Of a DNA stretch of 64,000 bases, positions 53,135 through 61,612 are shown in pieces. The stretch's first letter is position 1, and every line of letters starts with the position of its first letter. A model generated the notes under the pieces. The model was not told where the DNA came from and ran no database searches. It saw only the letters and a list, made by a program, of their open reading frames with translations. This DNA comes from SHVZ01 sp041906305 (GTDB lineage: Bacteria; Pseudomonadota; Alphaproteobacteria; SHVZ01), in contig JAYRJL010000001.1 of the NCBI GenBank assembly GCA_041906305.1, positions 930,001 through 994,000 on the forward strand, given 5' to 3'. The position numbers and the translations under genes were made by a program.

Positions 53135-53550
53135 GCGTGATGAAGGTCCTCGCCCCGTCGGGATTCTTCCGCTTCCTGCTCGCCGGCGGTGTCGCGGCGC
53201 TCGTCAACGTGCTGTCGCGGCTTCTCTACAGCGAGGTCGCGCCGTATGCGGCGGCCGTGGTCGCGGCCTATGTCACCGGCATGGCGACGGCCTACGTGCT
53301 CAACCGCTGGCTGGTGTTCGGCGCCGGCGATCGCGGCATGCCGGGCGAGGTGGCGGCCTTCATCGTCGTCAACCTGGTCGCCGTCGCGCAGACGCTCGTC
53401 ATCAGCCTGGCGCTCGCCTACTATGTGCTTCCGGCCGTCGGTATGGTCCGGCACGCCGAGACGATCGCCCACGTGGCGGGAGTGATCGTGCCGGTCTTCA
53501 CCAGCTTCGTCGGCCACAAGTACTGGACCTTCCGCAATCACCGGCGCTGA
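53131..53550 (+). CDS. GtrA family membrane protein
   Basis: A 139-residue protein with four membrane segments. FFRFLLAGGVAALVNVLSRLLYSEVAPYAAAVVAAYVTGMATAYVLNRWLVFG is the GtrA signature, and FVGHKYWTFRN the conserved end (the YxxxxxWxF element). GtrA proteins are proposed flippases for polyprenyl-phosphate-linked sugars. The ATG overlaps the previous stop by 4 nt. This placement next to a UbiA/DprE-type set suggests it flips the polyprenyl-phosphate pentose made by the following genes. Confidence 0.92.
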   Translation: MSVMKVLAPSGFFRFLLAGGVAALVNVLSRLLYSEVAPYAAAVVAAYVTGMATAYVLNRWLVFGAGDRGMPGEVAAFIVVNLVAVAQTLVISLALAYYVLPAVGMVRHAETIAHVAGVIVPVFTSFVGHKYWTFRNHRR

Positions 53551-53554
53551 GGAC

Positions 53555-55006
53555 ATGTCGGCCCCACGACCGCTCCCCGTCGATGTGCCGCGCCCGCCGC
53601 TCGTCGTCGATCTCGACGGCACGCTGGTCAAGACCGATCTCCTGGTCGAGGGCGCGCTCGCGCTGGTGCGGCAAAGGCCGCTTGCCGCTCTCGACATGGC
53701 GTCGTGGCTCGCACGTGGCGGCAAGGCGCACCTCAAGGCGGAGGTGGCGCGGCAGTCGCCGATCGATCCCACGATCCTGCCCTACAGCGAACCGCTTCTC
53801 GATCTCCTCAGGCAACGCAAGGCGGAGGGCCAGCGGCTCGTGCTGGCGACCGCCTCGGATCGCGAGGCCGCCCTGCCGCTCGCCGCTCATCTCGGCCTTT
53901 TCGACGAGGTGCTGGCGAGCGATGGGACGGTCAACCTCAAGGCCGGTGCCAAGCGCGCGCTCCTGGTCGAGCGCTTCGGCGAGAAGGGGTTCGACTACGC
54001 TGGCAACGATCATGCCGACCTCGACGTGTGGTCATCGGCGCGTGCGGCCATCCTGGTCAACCCGGCACCGGGCGTCGCGGCCAGGGCCGAAGGAATCGTC
54101 GCGATCAAGGCGCGGATCGACGATCGGCAGGATGCGCTCGCGAACCATCTGCGCGCGCTCCGCCCGCAGCAATGGCTGAAGAATCTCCTGGTGTTCGTGC
54201 CGCTGGTGACCTCGCATGCGGTGCTGGAACCGCTCCAGGCGCTGAAGGCGCTGCTCGCCTTCGTCGCATTCGGGCTGTGCGCGTCGGCGGTCTATGTCCT
54301 GAACGACCTGCTCGACCTCGCCGACGACCGGCGCCATCCGCGCAAGCGCTTCCGGCCGTTCGCGGCCGGCAATGTGCCCGCGGTCAACGGCCTCGCCATG
54401 GCGGCCCTGCTGCTGATCGTGGCGATCCCCGCCGCCGTCTGGATATCGCCGTTCTTCGTGGCGACGCTCGCCGCCTACATCGCGGTGACGACGGCGTATT
54501 CGTTTTCCCTGAAGCGCATCGTCCTCGTCGACGTGTTCACGCTGGCGGGCCTCTACACGCTCCGGCTGATCGGCGGGTCGGCCGCGCTCGGTCTCTGGCC
54601 GTCGTTCTGGCTGCTCGCCTTCTCGATGTTCATCTTCCTCAGCCTGGCGATGCTGAAGCGCTACACCGAGTTACTCGGCCTTCGCGAGGCCGGTGTCGCG
54701 GCGGCACCCGGCCGGGGGTATCGCACGACCGACCTCGACCTGCTGGCGGCGCTCGGCGGCGCGGCCGGGTATCTCTCGGTCCTGGTGCTCGCACTCTACG
54801 TCAACAGCCCGGCGGTCCTGCCGCTCTACGGCCGGCCGGAAGCGCTCTGGTTCCTCTGTCCGCTGCTGCTCTACTGGGTCAGCCGCGCCTGGCTCGTCGC
54901 CCATCGCGGCAACATGCAGGACGACCCGATCGTCTTCGCGGTGAAGGACCGCATGAGCCGGGCGGTGGTCGCGCTGATGGCGATCGTCGTGCTCGCCGCC
55001 TTCTGA
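53555..55006 (+). CDS. HAD-UbiA fusion: polyprenyl-phosphate phosphoribosyltransferase-like
   Basis: A 483-residue two-part protein. Residues 15-190 are a HAD phosphatase: PLVVDLDGTLVKTD has the nucleophile Asp19 and Asp21, with ATASDREAAL and YAGNDHADLDVW as later motifs. Residues 195-483 form a membrane UbiA prenyltransferase with eight to nine helices and the NDLLDLADDRRHPRKRFRP Asp-rich motif. The UbiA part resembles decaprenyl-phosphate phosphoribosyltransferases, which join PRPP to a polyprenyl phosphate; the HAD part could remove the 5'-phosphate afterward. It is followed by DprE1- and DprE2-like genes, matching the order of that pathway. Confidence 0.88.
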   Translation: MSAPRPLPVDVPRPPLVVDLDGTLVKTDLLVEGALALVRQRPLAALDMASWLARGGKAHLKAEVARQSPIDPTILPYSEPLLDLLRQRKAEGQRLVLATASDREAALPLAAHLGLFDEVLASDGTVNLKAGAKRALLVERFGEKGFDYAGNDHADLDVWSSARAAILVNPAPGVAARAEGIVAIKARIDDRQDALANHLRALRPQQWLKNLLVFVPLVTSHAVLEPLQALKALLAFVAFGLCASAVYVLNDLLDLADDRRHPRKRFRPFAAGNVPAVNGLAMAALLLIVAIPAAVWISPFFVATLAAYIAVTTAYSFSLKRIVLVDVFTLAGLYTLRLIGGSAALGLWPSFWLLAFSMFIFLSLAMLKRYTELLGLREAGVAAAPGRGYRTTDLDLLAALGGAAGYLSVLVLALYVNSPAVLPLYGRPEALWFLCPLLLYWVSRAWLVAHRGNMQDDPIVFAVKDRMSRAVVALMAIVVLAAF

Positions 55007-55009
55007 CGC

Positions 55010-56314
55010 ATGGCCGATCGCTACGCGAGCTGGGGCCTCTATCCGCCGCTGCCGCAGCGGGCCGTCCGGATCGCCTGGCGTGACGCGGGATGGCCTGCGG
55101 TCCCAGGTGATGTCTTGCCGCGCGGCAACGGCCGCAGCTACGGCGACAGCTGCCTCAGCGATGGCGGCACGCTGGTGGACGTCCGCGGCCTCGACCGCTT
55201 CCTCGACTTCGATCCGGTGACGGGTCGTCTCGCCAGTGAAGCCGGCGTGCTGCTGGGCGAGATCCTGGAGCTCGTCGTGCCCAGGGGATGGTTTCTTCCG
55301 GTCACGCCCGGGACGCGGCTCGTCACCGTCGGCGGCGCCATCGCCAACGACGTGCACGGCAAGAACCATCACCGCCGCGGCAGTTTCGGCGGCCATGTCC
55401 TGTCGCTCGAGCTGCTGCGCACGGATGGTCAGAGGATCGTCTGCGGACCCGATCTCGAGCCCGAGTGGTTCCGCGCCACGGTCGGCGGCCTCGGCCTTAC
55501 CGGGCTGATCACGCGGGCCGAACTGCAGCTCGTTCCAGTTCCCGGTCCCTGGCTTGAGGTCGAGAGCCTGCGGTTCCGCGATCTCGACGCTTTCTTTGTG
55601 CTCGCTGCCGAGTCCGACCGGACGCACGAATACACCGTCGCCTGGATCGACTGCCTCGCCAGCGGGCGAGATCTCGGGCGCGGCATTTTCCTCAGGGCCA
55701 ATCACGTCGCGGCGGACAGGTCGCCGGCCAAGCCGCGCCCGGCGCTGCGGGTTCCTTTCACGCCGCCGGTCTCGCCCGTGAACGGCCTCACTCTCCGCCT
55801 CTTCAACGAGCTCTACTACCGGCTGCCCCGCGCCGAGCGCTCGGTGCAGCACTACCTCTCCTACTTCTATCCGCTCGACTCCATCCTCGACTGGAACCGG
55901 CTCTACGGGCCGAAGGGCTTCGTCCAGCACCAATGCGTGGTGCCTCCGAATACGGCACCGGCGGTTCTCCGGCGGATCCTCGATCTCATCGCCACGTCCA
56001 GGCGGGGATCCTTCCTGTCGGTGCTGAAGATGTTCGGCGACATTTCGGGGCAGGGGCTCCTGTCCTTCGCCCGGCCGGGCGCCACGCTCGCGCTCGACTT
56101 CCCGTTCGCCGGCGCGTCGACCCTGGCGCTGCTCGACGAGCTCGACCGCGTGGTCCTTGATGCCGGCGGCGCGATCTATCCGGCGAAGGACGCGCGGATG
56201 TCGGGAGAGGCCTTCCGGCGCGGCTTCCCTGGCTGGCGCGAGCTCGAGGCGCGGCGAGACCCCAGGGTGATGTCGGCGTTCTGGCGGCGGGTCACCGCCG
56301 ATGCACCCCGTTGA
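55010..56314 (+). CDS. FAD-binding oxidase, DprE1-like
   Basis: A 434-residue protein of the FAD-binding PCMH family. VLPRGNGRSYGDSCLSDGGTLVDVRGLDRFLDFDP is the FAD pyrophosphate loop, TRLVTVGGAIANDVHGKNHHRRGSFGGHVLSLEL continues the domain, and the C-terminus has the D-arabinono-lactone oxidase-like substrate cap. DprE1 oxidises polyprenyl-phosphate ribose to the 2-keto intermediate. It has 3 bp to the UbiA gene and is followed by a DprE2-like reductase, the usual partner. No covalent-inhibitor Cys equivalent was judged. Cytoplasmic face of the membrane. Confidence 0.85.
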   Translation: MADRYASWGLYPPLPQRAVRIAWRDAGWPAVPGDVLPRGNGRSYGDSCLSDGGTLVDVRGLDRFLDFDPVTGRLASEAGVLLGEILELVVPRGWFLPVTPGTRLVTVGGAIANDVHGKNHHRRGSFGGHVLSLELLRTDGQRIVCGPDLEPEWFRATVGGLGLTGLITRAELQLVPVPGPWLEVESLRFRDLDAFFVLAAESDRTHEYTVAWIDCLASGRDLGRGIFLRANHVAADRSPAKPRPALRVPFTPPVSPVNGLTLRLFNELYYRLPRAERSVQHYLSYFYPLDSILDWNRLYGPKGFVQHQCVVPPNTAPAVLRRILDLIATSRRGSFLSVLKMFGDISGQGLLSFARPGATLALDFPFAGASTLALLDELDRVVLDAGGAIYPAKDARMSGEAFRRGFPGWRELEARRDPRVMSAFWRRVTADAPR

Positions 56315-56327
56315 ACGGAGGCGAGTC

Positions 56328-57068
56328 ATGCGCAAGGTCCTGATCGTCGGCGCGACCTCGGCGATCGCGCAGGCAACGGCCCGGGTGATGGCGGCGCGCG
56401 GCGACCGACTGTTCCTCGCCGGCCGCAATGCCGAGCGGCTGGAAGCCGTGCGCCAGGATCTCGCGGTCCGCGCCGGCGCCTCGGTCGGCGCCATGGCGAT
56501 CGACGCAACCGAGCGCGGCCGGCACGCGGCGCTGCTCGACGCAGCCGAACGCGCGATGGAGGGACTCGACGTGATCCTGATCGCGCATGGAACGCTCTCC
56601 GACCAGAAGGCATGCGAAGCGTCGGTCGAGCGCATGCTCGCCGAGATCGACACCAACGCGCTCAGCGTGCTCGCGCTGGCGAGTCTGGCCGCGAACCGCT
56701 TCGAGGCGCGGCGCGAAGGCACCATCGCCGTGATCTCGTCGGTCGCCGGAGATCGCGGCCGCAAGAGCAACTACGTCTACGGCGCATCCAAGGGCATGGT
56801 GAGCCTCTTTCTGCAGGGCCTGCGCAACCGCCTCGCCGGTGCCGGCGTCCAGGTGCTGACGATCAAGCCGGGCTTCGTCGACACGCCGATGACGGCCGGC
56901 CTGCCAAAGGGCGGGCCGCTCTGGGCCAAGCCGGATGAGGTCGGCCGCGGCATCGTCGCCGCCATCGACGCGAAGAAGAACGTGGTCTACCTGCCGGGAT
57001 TCTGGCGCCTGATCATGCTCGTGATCCGGTCGATCCCGGAACGGATCTTCAAGCGGCTCAGCCTTTAG
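56328..57068 (+). CDS. Short-chain dehydrogenase, DprE2-like
   Basis: A 246-residue SDR. VLIVGATSAIAQATARVMAARG is the cofactor motif, VISSVAGDRGRKSNYVYGASKGMVSLF contains the Ser and Tyr-x3-Lys catalytic set, and IKPGFVDTPMT the following loop. In the DprE pathway this enzyme reduces the 2-keto intermediate to the arabinose epimer. The ATG at 56328 has GGAGG six bases upstream; an earlier ATG at 56301 lies within the DprE1-like gene. The 3' end overlaps the convergent membrane-protein gene by 11 bp. Confidence 0.88.
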   Translation: MRKVLIVGATSAIAQATARVMAARGDRLFLAGRNAERLEAVRQDLAVRAGASVGAMAIDATERGRHAALLDAAERAMEGLDVILIAHGTLSDQKACEASVERMLAEIDTNALSVLALASLAANRFEARREGTIAVISSVAGDRGRKSNYVYGASKGMVSLFLQGLRNRLAGAGVQVLTIKPGFVDTPMTAGLPKGGPLWAKPDEVGRGIVAAIDAKKNVVYLPGFWRLIMLVIRSIPERIFKRLSL

Positions 57069-58758
57069 GGACGCCGAGCACGACCTCTCCGGCGAGCGGC
57101 GCGAGAACGCCGTCGCCGAGCACGAGATAGGCTCGCATCCGCGACCCGGCCGCGGGCGCACCTGCCGCCCTCAGCACCCAACCGCTGCGGAGAAACCCGG
57201 GACCGTAATGCGCGGCAACGTCGGGGCGCTCCAGGCCGATCGTCGCGTCGCCGACGATCGTGTCGCCCGCGGCAACCACGACGCGCCGGATCACGTCGTC
57301 GTTGCCTTTCGGATGATGCGCCCAGCCTGCCGCATGCAGCACACCGTCAGGTGCCTCCGCGACGTCGATCCAGCCGTCGGCGCCTGCGTCCATTCGGATT
57401 TGCCATCGAGCCAGGCTGGTTCCGATCGCGATCTCCGCGAGGGCGGGATCATTCGCGGGCAAGCCGCTCCAACCGAACGCCCGGAGCACCGGCATGCGGT
57501 CGCGCACGGTTTCCGGCCTCGGGTAGAGGAGTGCGAGGCAGGCATCCGTCGAGACTTCGGCGGAGAGTGCGCATTGCCGGCCCGTTGCCATTTTCTGGTG
57601 GAGCCTGGCGAAGTCCGCCAGCCCCCGGCGATCCCCGGCGATCGTCGCGTAGGTGAAAAGCATGCCGCCGACGATGCCCATCACGGCCGCGGCCGGCCGA
57701 AGCCGCGGCCAGTCCCGAAACGCCAGTAGCCAGAGCGGCACGAGCGCGACTGACATGAGCAGGGCAATGGTCACGTACCGGCTTTCGAGCGCCTGTGCAG
57801 GCCCAAAGCCCACGCTGCCGATCGCGGTGATGAAGGCGTTCGCGCCGGCAAAGGCGCCGATCGCGATCCATGGCGCCACCAGCTCCGGGCGCTGCCGATT
57901 GCGGACGAGGGCGACGGCGCCGAGGACGAGAAAGGCTCCGATGATGGCGGCGCCAATCTTGGCGCTCCGCCCCAAGGGGCCCGACATGTAGTTGCCGAGA
58001 TAGGCGAGGAACTCGGCTGGCACCTTGAATGCGTCGAGCGGCGATGGATGGTGCGGCGGCTTCTGGTAGCCGACCAGGTACAACCCGGTCACGATCGCCG
58101 CGACCACGATCCAGACCGGCAGTATTCGCCAACGGTTGCGATGGAAGACGAGCACGAGGCCTGCCGCTCCCCAGGTGGCGATCCCGCTCGCGATGCTCAG
58201 CTGGCAGACGATGCACGCCGTCGCGGCGGCGGCGATGTTTCGCCACGGGGCCGGGCTTTCGAGGCTCCAGGTGGCGAAGGCCACGGCGCTCACCGCCGCC
58301 AGCACGGCGAGGAACCACTGGATCTGCCATCCCCAGAGCCAGTTCTCAGACTGGGTGAAGGAAAACAGCAGGAGAGAGATCGTCAGCATCGCCCAGATGC
58401 GCAGCGCCCAGCCGGCGCCGGCGAGCACCGGGCGGACCAGCCGCTCCAGCATCATGAGGGTGAGGGCGGCGATCCCGACGCTGGCCGCCATCTCGACCAC
58501 GGTATTCCACTGGGTCAGGCGCGCAAGCGCGAGCATTGCCAGCATCGGGAAGACCATCCGATGCTCGTTGTGCTGGTTGAACAGCGCAGCAAGCGACAGC
58601 TGCCCGTTCGCCGAGCCGACCACATGATGGACGAAGTCCCACTGGTCCGAGAACGGCACGTTCACGCCGTAGCGCAGGATGAGGAAGAGCACGGCTGCGG
58701 CTGGCGCCATCAGGGCTGCCCAGTACGCGACGCGCGACAGCCGATGCACCTGAATCAA
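57058..58758 (-). CDS. Large polytopic membrane protein, GT-C-like
   Basis: A 566-residue protein with about ten to twelve membrane segments in residues 10-390 and a soluble C-terminal region of about 170 residues. Just after the first helix is VNVPFSDQWDFVHHV, the acidic periplasmic loop placed like the metal/catalytic Asp of GT-C glycosyltransferases that use polyprenyl-phosphate sugars. EHRMVFPMLAMLALARLTQWN and FSFTQSENWLWGWQIQWFLAVL are further conserved-looking loops. It faces the UbiA/DprE operon and would be the transferase for its product, but this is inference. Confidence 0.6.
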   Translation of the reverse strand: MIQVHRLSRVAYWAALMAPAAAVLFLILRYGVNVPFSDQWDFVHHVVGSANGQLSLAALFNQHNEHRMVFPMLAMLALARLTQWNTVVEMAASVGIAALTLMMLERLVRPVLAGAGWALRIWAMLTISLLLFSFTQSENWLWGWQIQWFLAVLAAVSAVAFATWSLESPAPWRNIAAAATACIVCQLSIASGIATWGAAGLVLVFHRNRWRILPVWIVVAAIVTGLYLVGYQKPPHHPSPLDAFKVPAEFLAYLGNYMSGPLGRSAKIGAAIIGAFLVLGAVALVRNRQRPELVAPWIAIGAFAGANAFITAIGSVGFGPAQALESRYVTIALLMSVALVPLWLLAFRDWPRLRPAAAVMGIVGGMLFTYATIAGDRRGLADFARLHQKMATGRQCALSAEVSTDACLALLYPRPETVRDRMPVLRAFGWSGLPANDPALAEIAIGTSLARWQIRMDAGADGWIDVAEAPDGVLHAAGWAHHPKGNDDVIRRVVVAAGDTIVGDATIGLERPDVAAHYGPGFLRSGWVLRAAGAPAAGSRMRAYLVLGDGVLAPLAGEVVLGVPKG

Positions 58759-58898
58759 CTCCTCGCGGGGATTGCCGCTCGATCCTGGGCGCGATGCTTG
58801 GCGGCCTCGGCCAAGGTTGTCAATCGCCGGCCAGGAAAGGTGATTGCGGGGCTGACGGGAGCCATTTAAGAGGTCAGCCCGGGTTCTTCGAGGTGCGG

Positions 58899-59480
58899 AT
58901 GCTGCGACGGATCTATGACGCGCTCCTGAACGTCGCGGCGCACCGCCATGCGGTGGCGTGGCTGGCCGTCGTCTCCTTCGCCGAGAGCTCGGTCTTCCCG
59001 ATCCCGCCGGACGTGCTGCTGATCCCGATGATCCTGGCCCGGCGCGACCGCGCGTTCTTCTACGCCACCGTCTGCCTGGTCTCGTCGGTGATCGGCGGTC
59101 TCGTCGGCTACGCGATCGGCCATTGGGGCTTCGAGGCGATCGGGCGGCCGGTGCTGACCTTCTACGGCTATGCCGACGCCATCGCGCGGTTCGAGAAGGC
59201 CTTCGCCGACTACGGCTGGTGGCTGATCGTGCTCAAAGGGGCGACGCCGATCCCCTACAAGCTCGTGACCATCGCCAGCGGCGCCGCGTCGTTCGATCTG
59301 CTCGAGTTCTTCACCGCCTCGATCCTCTCCCGCGGCATCCGCTTCTACGCGGTGACGGCGCTGCTCTGGTGGTTCGGGCCGCCGATCCGGCGCTTCGTCG
59401 AGGAACGGCTCGGCATGGTGGTCCTGATCGGGACCATCGTCCTGGTCGGCGGATTCGCCGTCGTGCGCTATATTTTCTGA
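58899..59480 (+). CDS. YqaA/DedA-like SNARE-associated membrane protein
   Basis: A 193-residue membrane protein. AWLAVVSFAESSVFPIPPDVLLIPMILARRDRAFFYATVCLVSSVIGGLVGYAIGHWG is the YqaA/DedA signature, with the FPIPPD loop and re-entrant helix, and GATPIPYKLVTIASGAASF the second half. Family members translocate polyprenyl or other lipids across the inner membrane. The ATG at 58899 is used; a GTG two codons upstream is an alternative. It is followed after 1 bp by dsbB, and both precede the COQ7-type gene. Confidence 0.9.
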   Translation: MLRRIYDALLNVAAHRHAVAWLAVVSFAESSVFPIPPDVLLIPMILARRDRAFFYATVCLVSSVIGGLVGYAIGHWGFEAIGRPVLTFYGYADAIARFEKAFADYGWWLIVLKGATPIPYKLVTIASGAASFDLLEFFTASILSRGIRFYAVTALLWWFGPPIRRFVEERLGMVVLIGTIVLVGGFAVVRYIF

Positions 59481-59481
59481 C

Positions 59482-59979
59482 ATGAAGCTTCTCGCTCCCC
59501 GCGCCGCGCCGGCGCTTCTGGCGCACGTATCGGCGACTCTCCTTCTCGGTGCGCTCGCCTTCCAGCACTGGGGCGGGCTCGCCCCCTGTGTGCTCTGCCT
59601 CTGGCAGCGCTGGCCGCATGTCGTCGCGATCGCCGCCGGCCTGGTCGGCATGTTCCTGATCCGCCAGGGACGCCGGGTGGATGCCGGCTGGGCGACGCTG
59701 GTCGCCGCCGCGGCCCTCGCCGTCACCGCCGGGATCGGCGCCTATCATGCCGGCGTCGAGTGGCGCTGGTGGGAAGGCACCGCGGCTTGCGGTGCGACCG
59801 GACCGGTGGCGAGCACGGCGTCGGCGCTCCGCGACCAGTTGCTGGCCGCCCCCGTCGTCCGCTGCGACGAGATCGCCTGGTCGCTGTTCGGCATCTCGAT
59901 GGCCGGCTGGAACTTCCTGATCTCCGGCGCGCTGGCGCTGGTCGGGCTTCGCGGCGGTGCCGCCCTGGTGCGGCGATGA
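59482..59979 (+). CDS. dsbB: Disulfide bond formation protein B
   Basis: A 165-residue inner-membrane protein with four helices. WGGLAPCVLCLWQRWPHVVAIA has the CxxC pair that is reoxidised by ubiquinone, and the second periplasmic pair is split (GTAACGATG ... APVVRCDEIAW), ready to oxidise DsbA. FGISMAGWNFLISG is the conserved fourth helix. It lies 1 bp after yqaA and overlaps the COQ7-type gene by 4 nt, a link to quinone metabolism. DsbA is not in the window. Confidence 0.92.
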   Translation: MKLLAPRAAPALLAHVSATLLLGALAFQHWGGLAPCVLCLWQRWPHVVAIAAGLVGMFLIRQGRRVDAGWATLVAAAALAVTAGIGAYHAGVEWRWWEGTAACGATGPVASTASALRDQLLAAPVVRCDEIAWSLFGISMAGWNFLISGALALVGLRGGAALVRR

Positions 59980-60515
59980 GGCCGCGCCTGCCGGGCGATC
60001 CGATCGGCAAGGATCTCATCGACCGCATCCTCCGCGTCGACCACGCCGGCGAGTACGGCGCCCGCCGCATCTACGAGGGCCAGCTCTCCGTCCTGGGCAA
60101 GAGCGCCTGCGGACCGACGCTTCGCCACATGGCCGAGCAGGAGGCGCAGCACCTGAAGACCTTCGAGAAGATGGTGATCGAGCGTCGCGCGCGGCCGACC
60201 GTGCTGCTGCCGTTCTGGCATGTCGCCGGATACGCGCTGGGTGCGGCGACCGCCCTTCTCGGCGAGCAGGCGGCGATGGCCTGCACGGTCGCGGTCGAGG
60301 AAGTGATCGACGAGCACTATCGCGGCCAGATCGCCTCGCTCGGCGACGATGAGAAGCCGCTCGGCGAGACGCTGGAGGCATTCCGCCAGGAAGAGGTCGA
60401 GCATCGCGACACGGCGCTGGCCTCAGGCGCCGAGGACGCGCCGGGCTATGCCGTGCTGACACAGGCGGTCAAAGGCGCCTCGCGCCTGGCGATCTGGCTT
60501 TCCGAACGGATCTGA
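59976..60515 (+). CDS. coq7: Demethoxyubiquinone hydroxylase (COQ7/CAT5 family)
   Basis: A 179-residue diiron hydroxylase that adds the last hydroxyl of ubiquinone. The four Glu and two His ligands are visible: RVDHAGEYGARRIYEGQL, EQEAQHLKTFEKM, TVAVEEVIDEHYRGQI and RQEEVEHRDTAL. No transmembrane helix is present, but hydrophobic patches would dock it to the membrane. It overlaps dsbB by 4 nt and the next gene by one base, so translation is coupled. The family is standard in alphaproteobacteria. Confidence 0.94.
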   Translation: MRPRLPGDPIGKDLIDRILRVDHAGEYGARRIYEGQLSVLGKSACGPTLRHMAEQEAQHLKTFEKMVIERRARPTVLLPFWHVAGYALGAATALLGEQAAMACTVAVEEVIDEHYRGQIASLGDDEKPLGETLEAFRQEEVEHRDTALASGAEDAPGYAVLTQAVKGASRLAIWLSERI

Positions 60516-60937
60516 TGCGCGGCTTCGGCGCGCTGAGCGTGGCCGCCGCCCTGATGAGTGCCGCCGCAGCGAGCGCCGCCGAGCTGCCGTTGCGCGCCGG
60601 CTTCTACACGCTGCAAGGCGTTCCTTGCGAGGGAGCATCCTTTGCCAACGTGCTGCACGTCATGCCGGGACGCTTCGAGCTGGGGAAGGACATCTGCACC
60701 ATCACGCGGCTCGCTGCGGGCCAGACCGCGCTGATGCTGACGATGGCCTGCGAGGATCGCGCGATCGGGCGGAAGTTCACCCAGTCGATGCCGATCCGCA
60801 TCCAGGACCGCGAGCACTTCGTCTATGGCCGCAGGCCGGATGCGCTCTATCGTTACTGCGCGCCCGGATCGATGCCGGAGAAGTGGCGAAACGCGAACGA
60901 GCTCGAGCCGTTCTACCCGGACGCCGATCCGGACTAG
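60515..60937 (+). CDS. Small exported protein of unknown function
   Basis: A 140-residue protein with a signal peptide (residues 1-21, ending ASA/AELPL), so it is periplasmic. The mature part has four Cys (GVPCEGASF, KDICTIT, TMACEDR, YRYCAPG), which suggests two disulfides, in keeping with dsbB three genes upstream. I do not recognise a family. The start overlaps the COQ7-type gene by one base, and the end overlaps the convergent HNH gene by 4 bp. Confidence 0.82.
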   Translation: MRGFGALSVAAALMSAAAASAAELPLRAGFYTLQGVPCEGASFANVLHVMPGRFELGKDICTITRLAAGQTALMLTMACEDRAIGRKFTQSMPIRIQDREHFVYGRRPDALYRYCAPGSMPEKWRNANELEPFYPDADPD

Positions 60938-61500
60938 GCGCTCTCCAGCTCCGAATCCCAGTAGAGGAAGTCGCGCCAGCTCTCGTGCAGGAAGTTCGGC
61001 GGGAAGGCCCGGCCGTTCTCCTGGAGCTGGTAGACCGTCGGCTGGAAGGGGCGTGTGCGCGGGTGCATGTTCGCTTCCCGCGGTAGCCGGTTGCCCTTGA
61101 TCAGGTTGCAGTCCGAGCAGGCGGTGACGACGTTGATCCAGGTGGTACGCCCGCCCTTGGAGCGGGGGATCACGTGATCGAAGGTCAGGTCCTGGGTCGG
61201 GAAGTCGTCGCCGCAGTACTGGCAGCTGAAGCGGTCGCGGAGGAACACGTTGAACCGCGTGAAGGCAGGCCGCCTGGCCGAGGCGATGTAGTCCTTGAGC
61301 GAGATGACGGAAGGCAGCTTCATCTCGAAATTCGGCGAGCGGACCGTGCGGTCGTATTCATGGACGATGTTCACGCGGCCCATGAACACGGCCTTGATCG
61401 CGTCCTGCCATGACCACAAGGACAAGGGGAAGTAGCTGAGCGGCCGGAAGTCGGCGTTCAGCACCAGGGCCGGGCAGCTTTCGGGCGACAAATGCCCCAC
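60934..61500 (-). CDS. HNH endonuclease family protein
   Basis: A 188-residue protein with a complete HNH/zinc site: FSCQYCGDDFPTQDLTFDHVIPRSKGGRTTWINVVTACSDCNLIKGNRLPREANM, in which two CxxC pairs bind zinc and DHV...N...K forms the nuclease centre. The N-terminus LVLNADFRPLSYFPLSLWSWQDAIKAVFMGRVNIVHEYD is characteristic of a widely conserved housekeeping HNH family of unknown physiological role; it is not a restriction-system component here, as no methylase or ATPase is adjacent. A palindrome lies upstream. Confidence 0.93.
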   Translation of the reverse strand: MGHLSPESCPALVLNADFRPLSYFPLSLWSWQDAIKAVFMGRVNIVHEYDRTVRSPNFEMKLPSVISLKDYIASARRPAFTRFNVFLRDRFSCQYCGDDFPTQDLTFDHVIPRSKGGRTTWINVVTACSDCNLIKGNRLPREANMHPRTRPFQPTVYQLQENGRAFPPNFLHESWRDFLYWDSELESA

Positions 61501-61572
61501 GCCGATCCTCCTGATGGACGATCCCGCGGGGACGATCCCCTTCGGGATGCCTACGATCTACATACCGTATCC

Positions 61573-61591
61573 CATGTTACGTCACAACATG
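61573..61591. promoter_or_regulatory. Palindrome upstream of the HNH gene
   Basis: CATGTT (61573-61578) and AACATG (61586-61591) form a perfect 6 bp inverted repeat with a 7 bp spacer, 73 bp upstream of the HNH gene and 22 bp from the stop of the esterase gene. A longer CTACAT...ATGTAG pairing encloses it. It may be an operator for the HNH gene or a weak hairpin after the esterase; no U tract is visible. Confidence 0.3.
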
Positions 61592-61612
61592 TAGCGGTTT
61601 GCTCGTGTCCCG

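Noticed and set aside
60934..61500. HNH endonuclease as part of a defence or restriction system
   Set aside because: It belongs to a widely distributed housekeeping-type HNH family and no methylase, helicase or toxin-like partner is adjacent.
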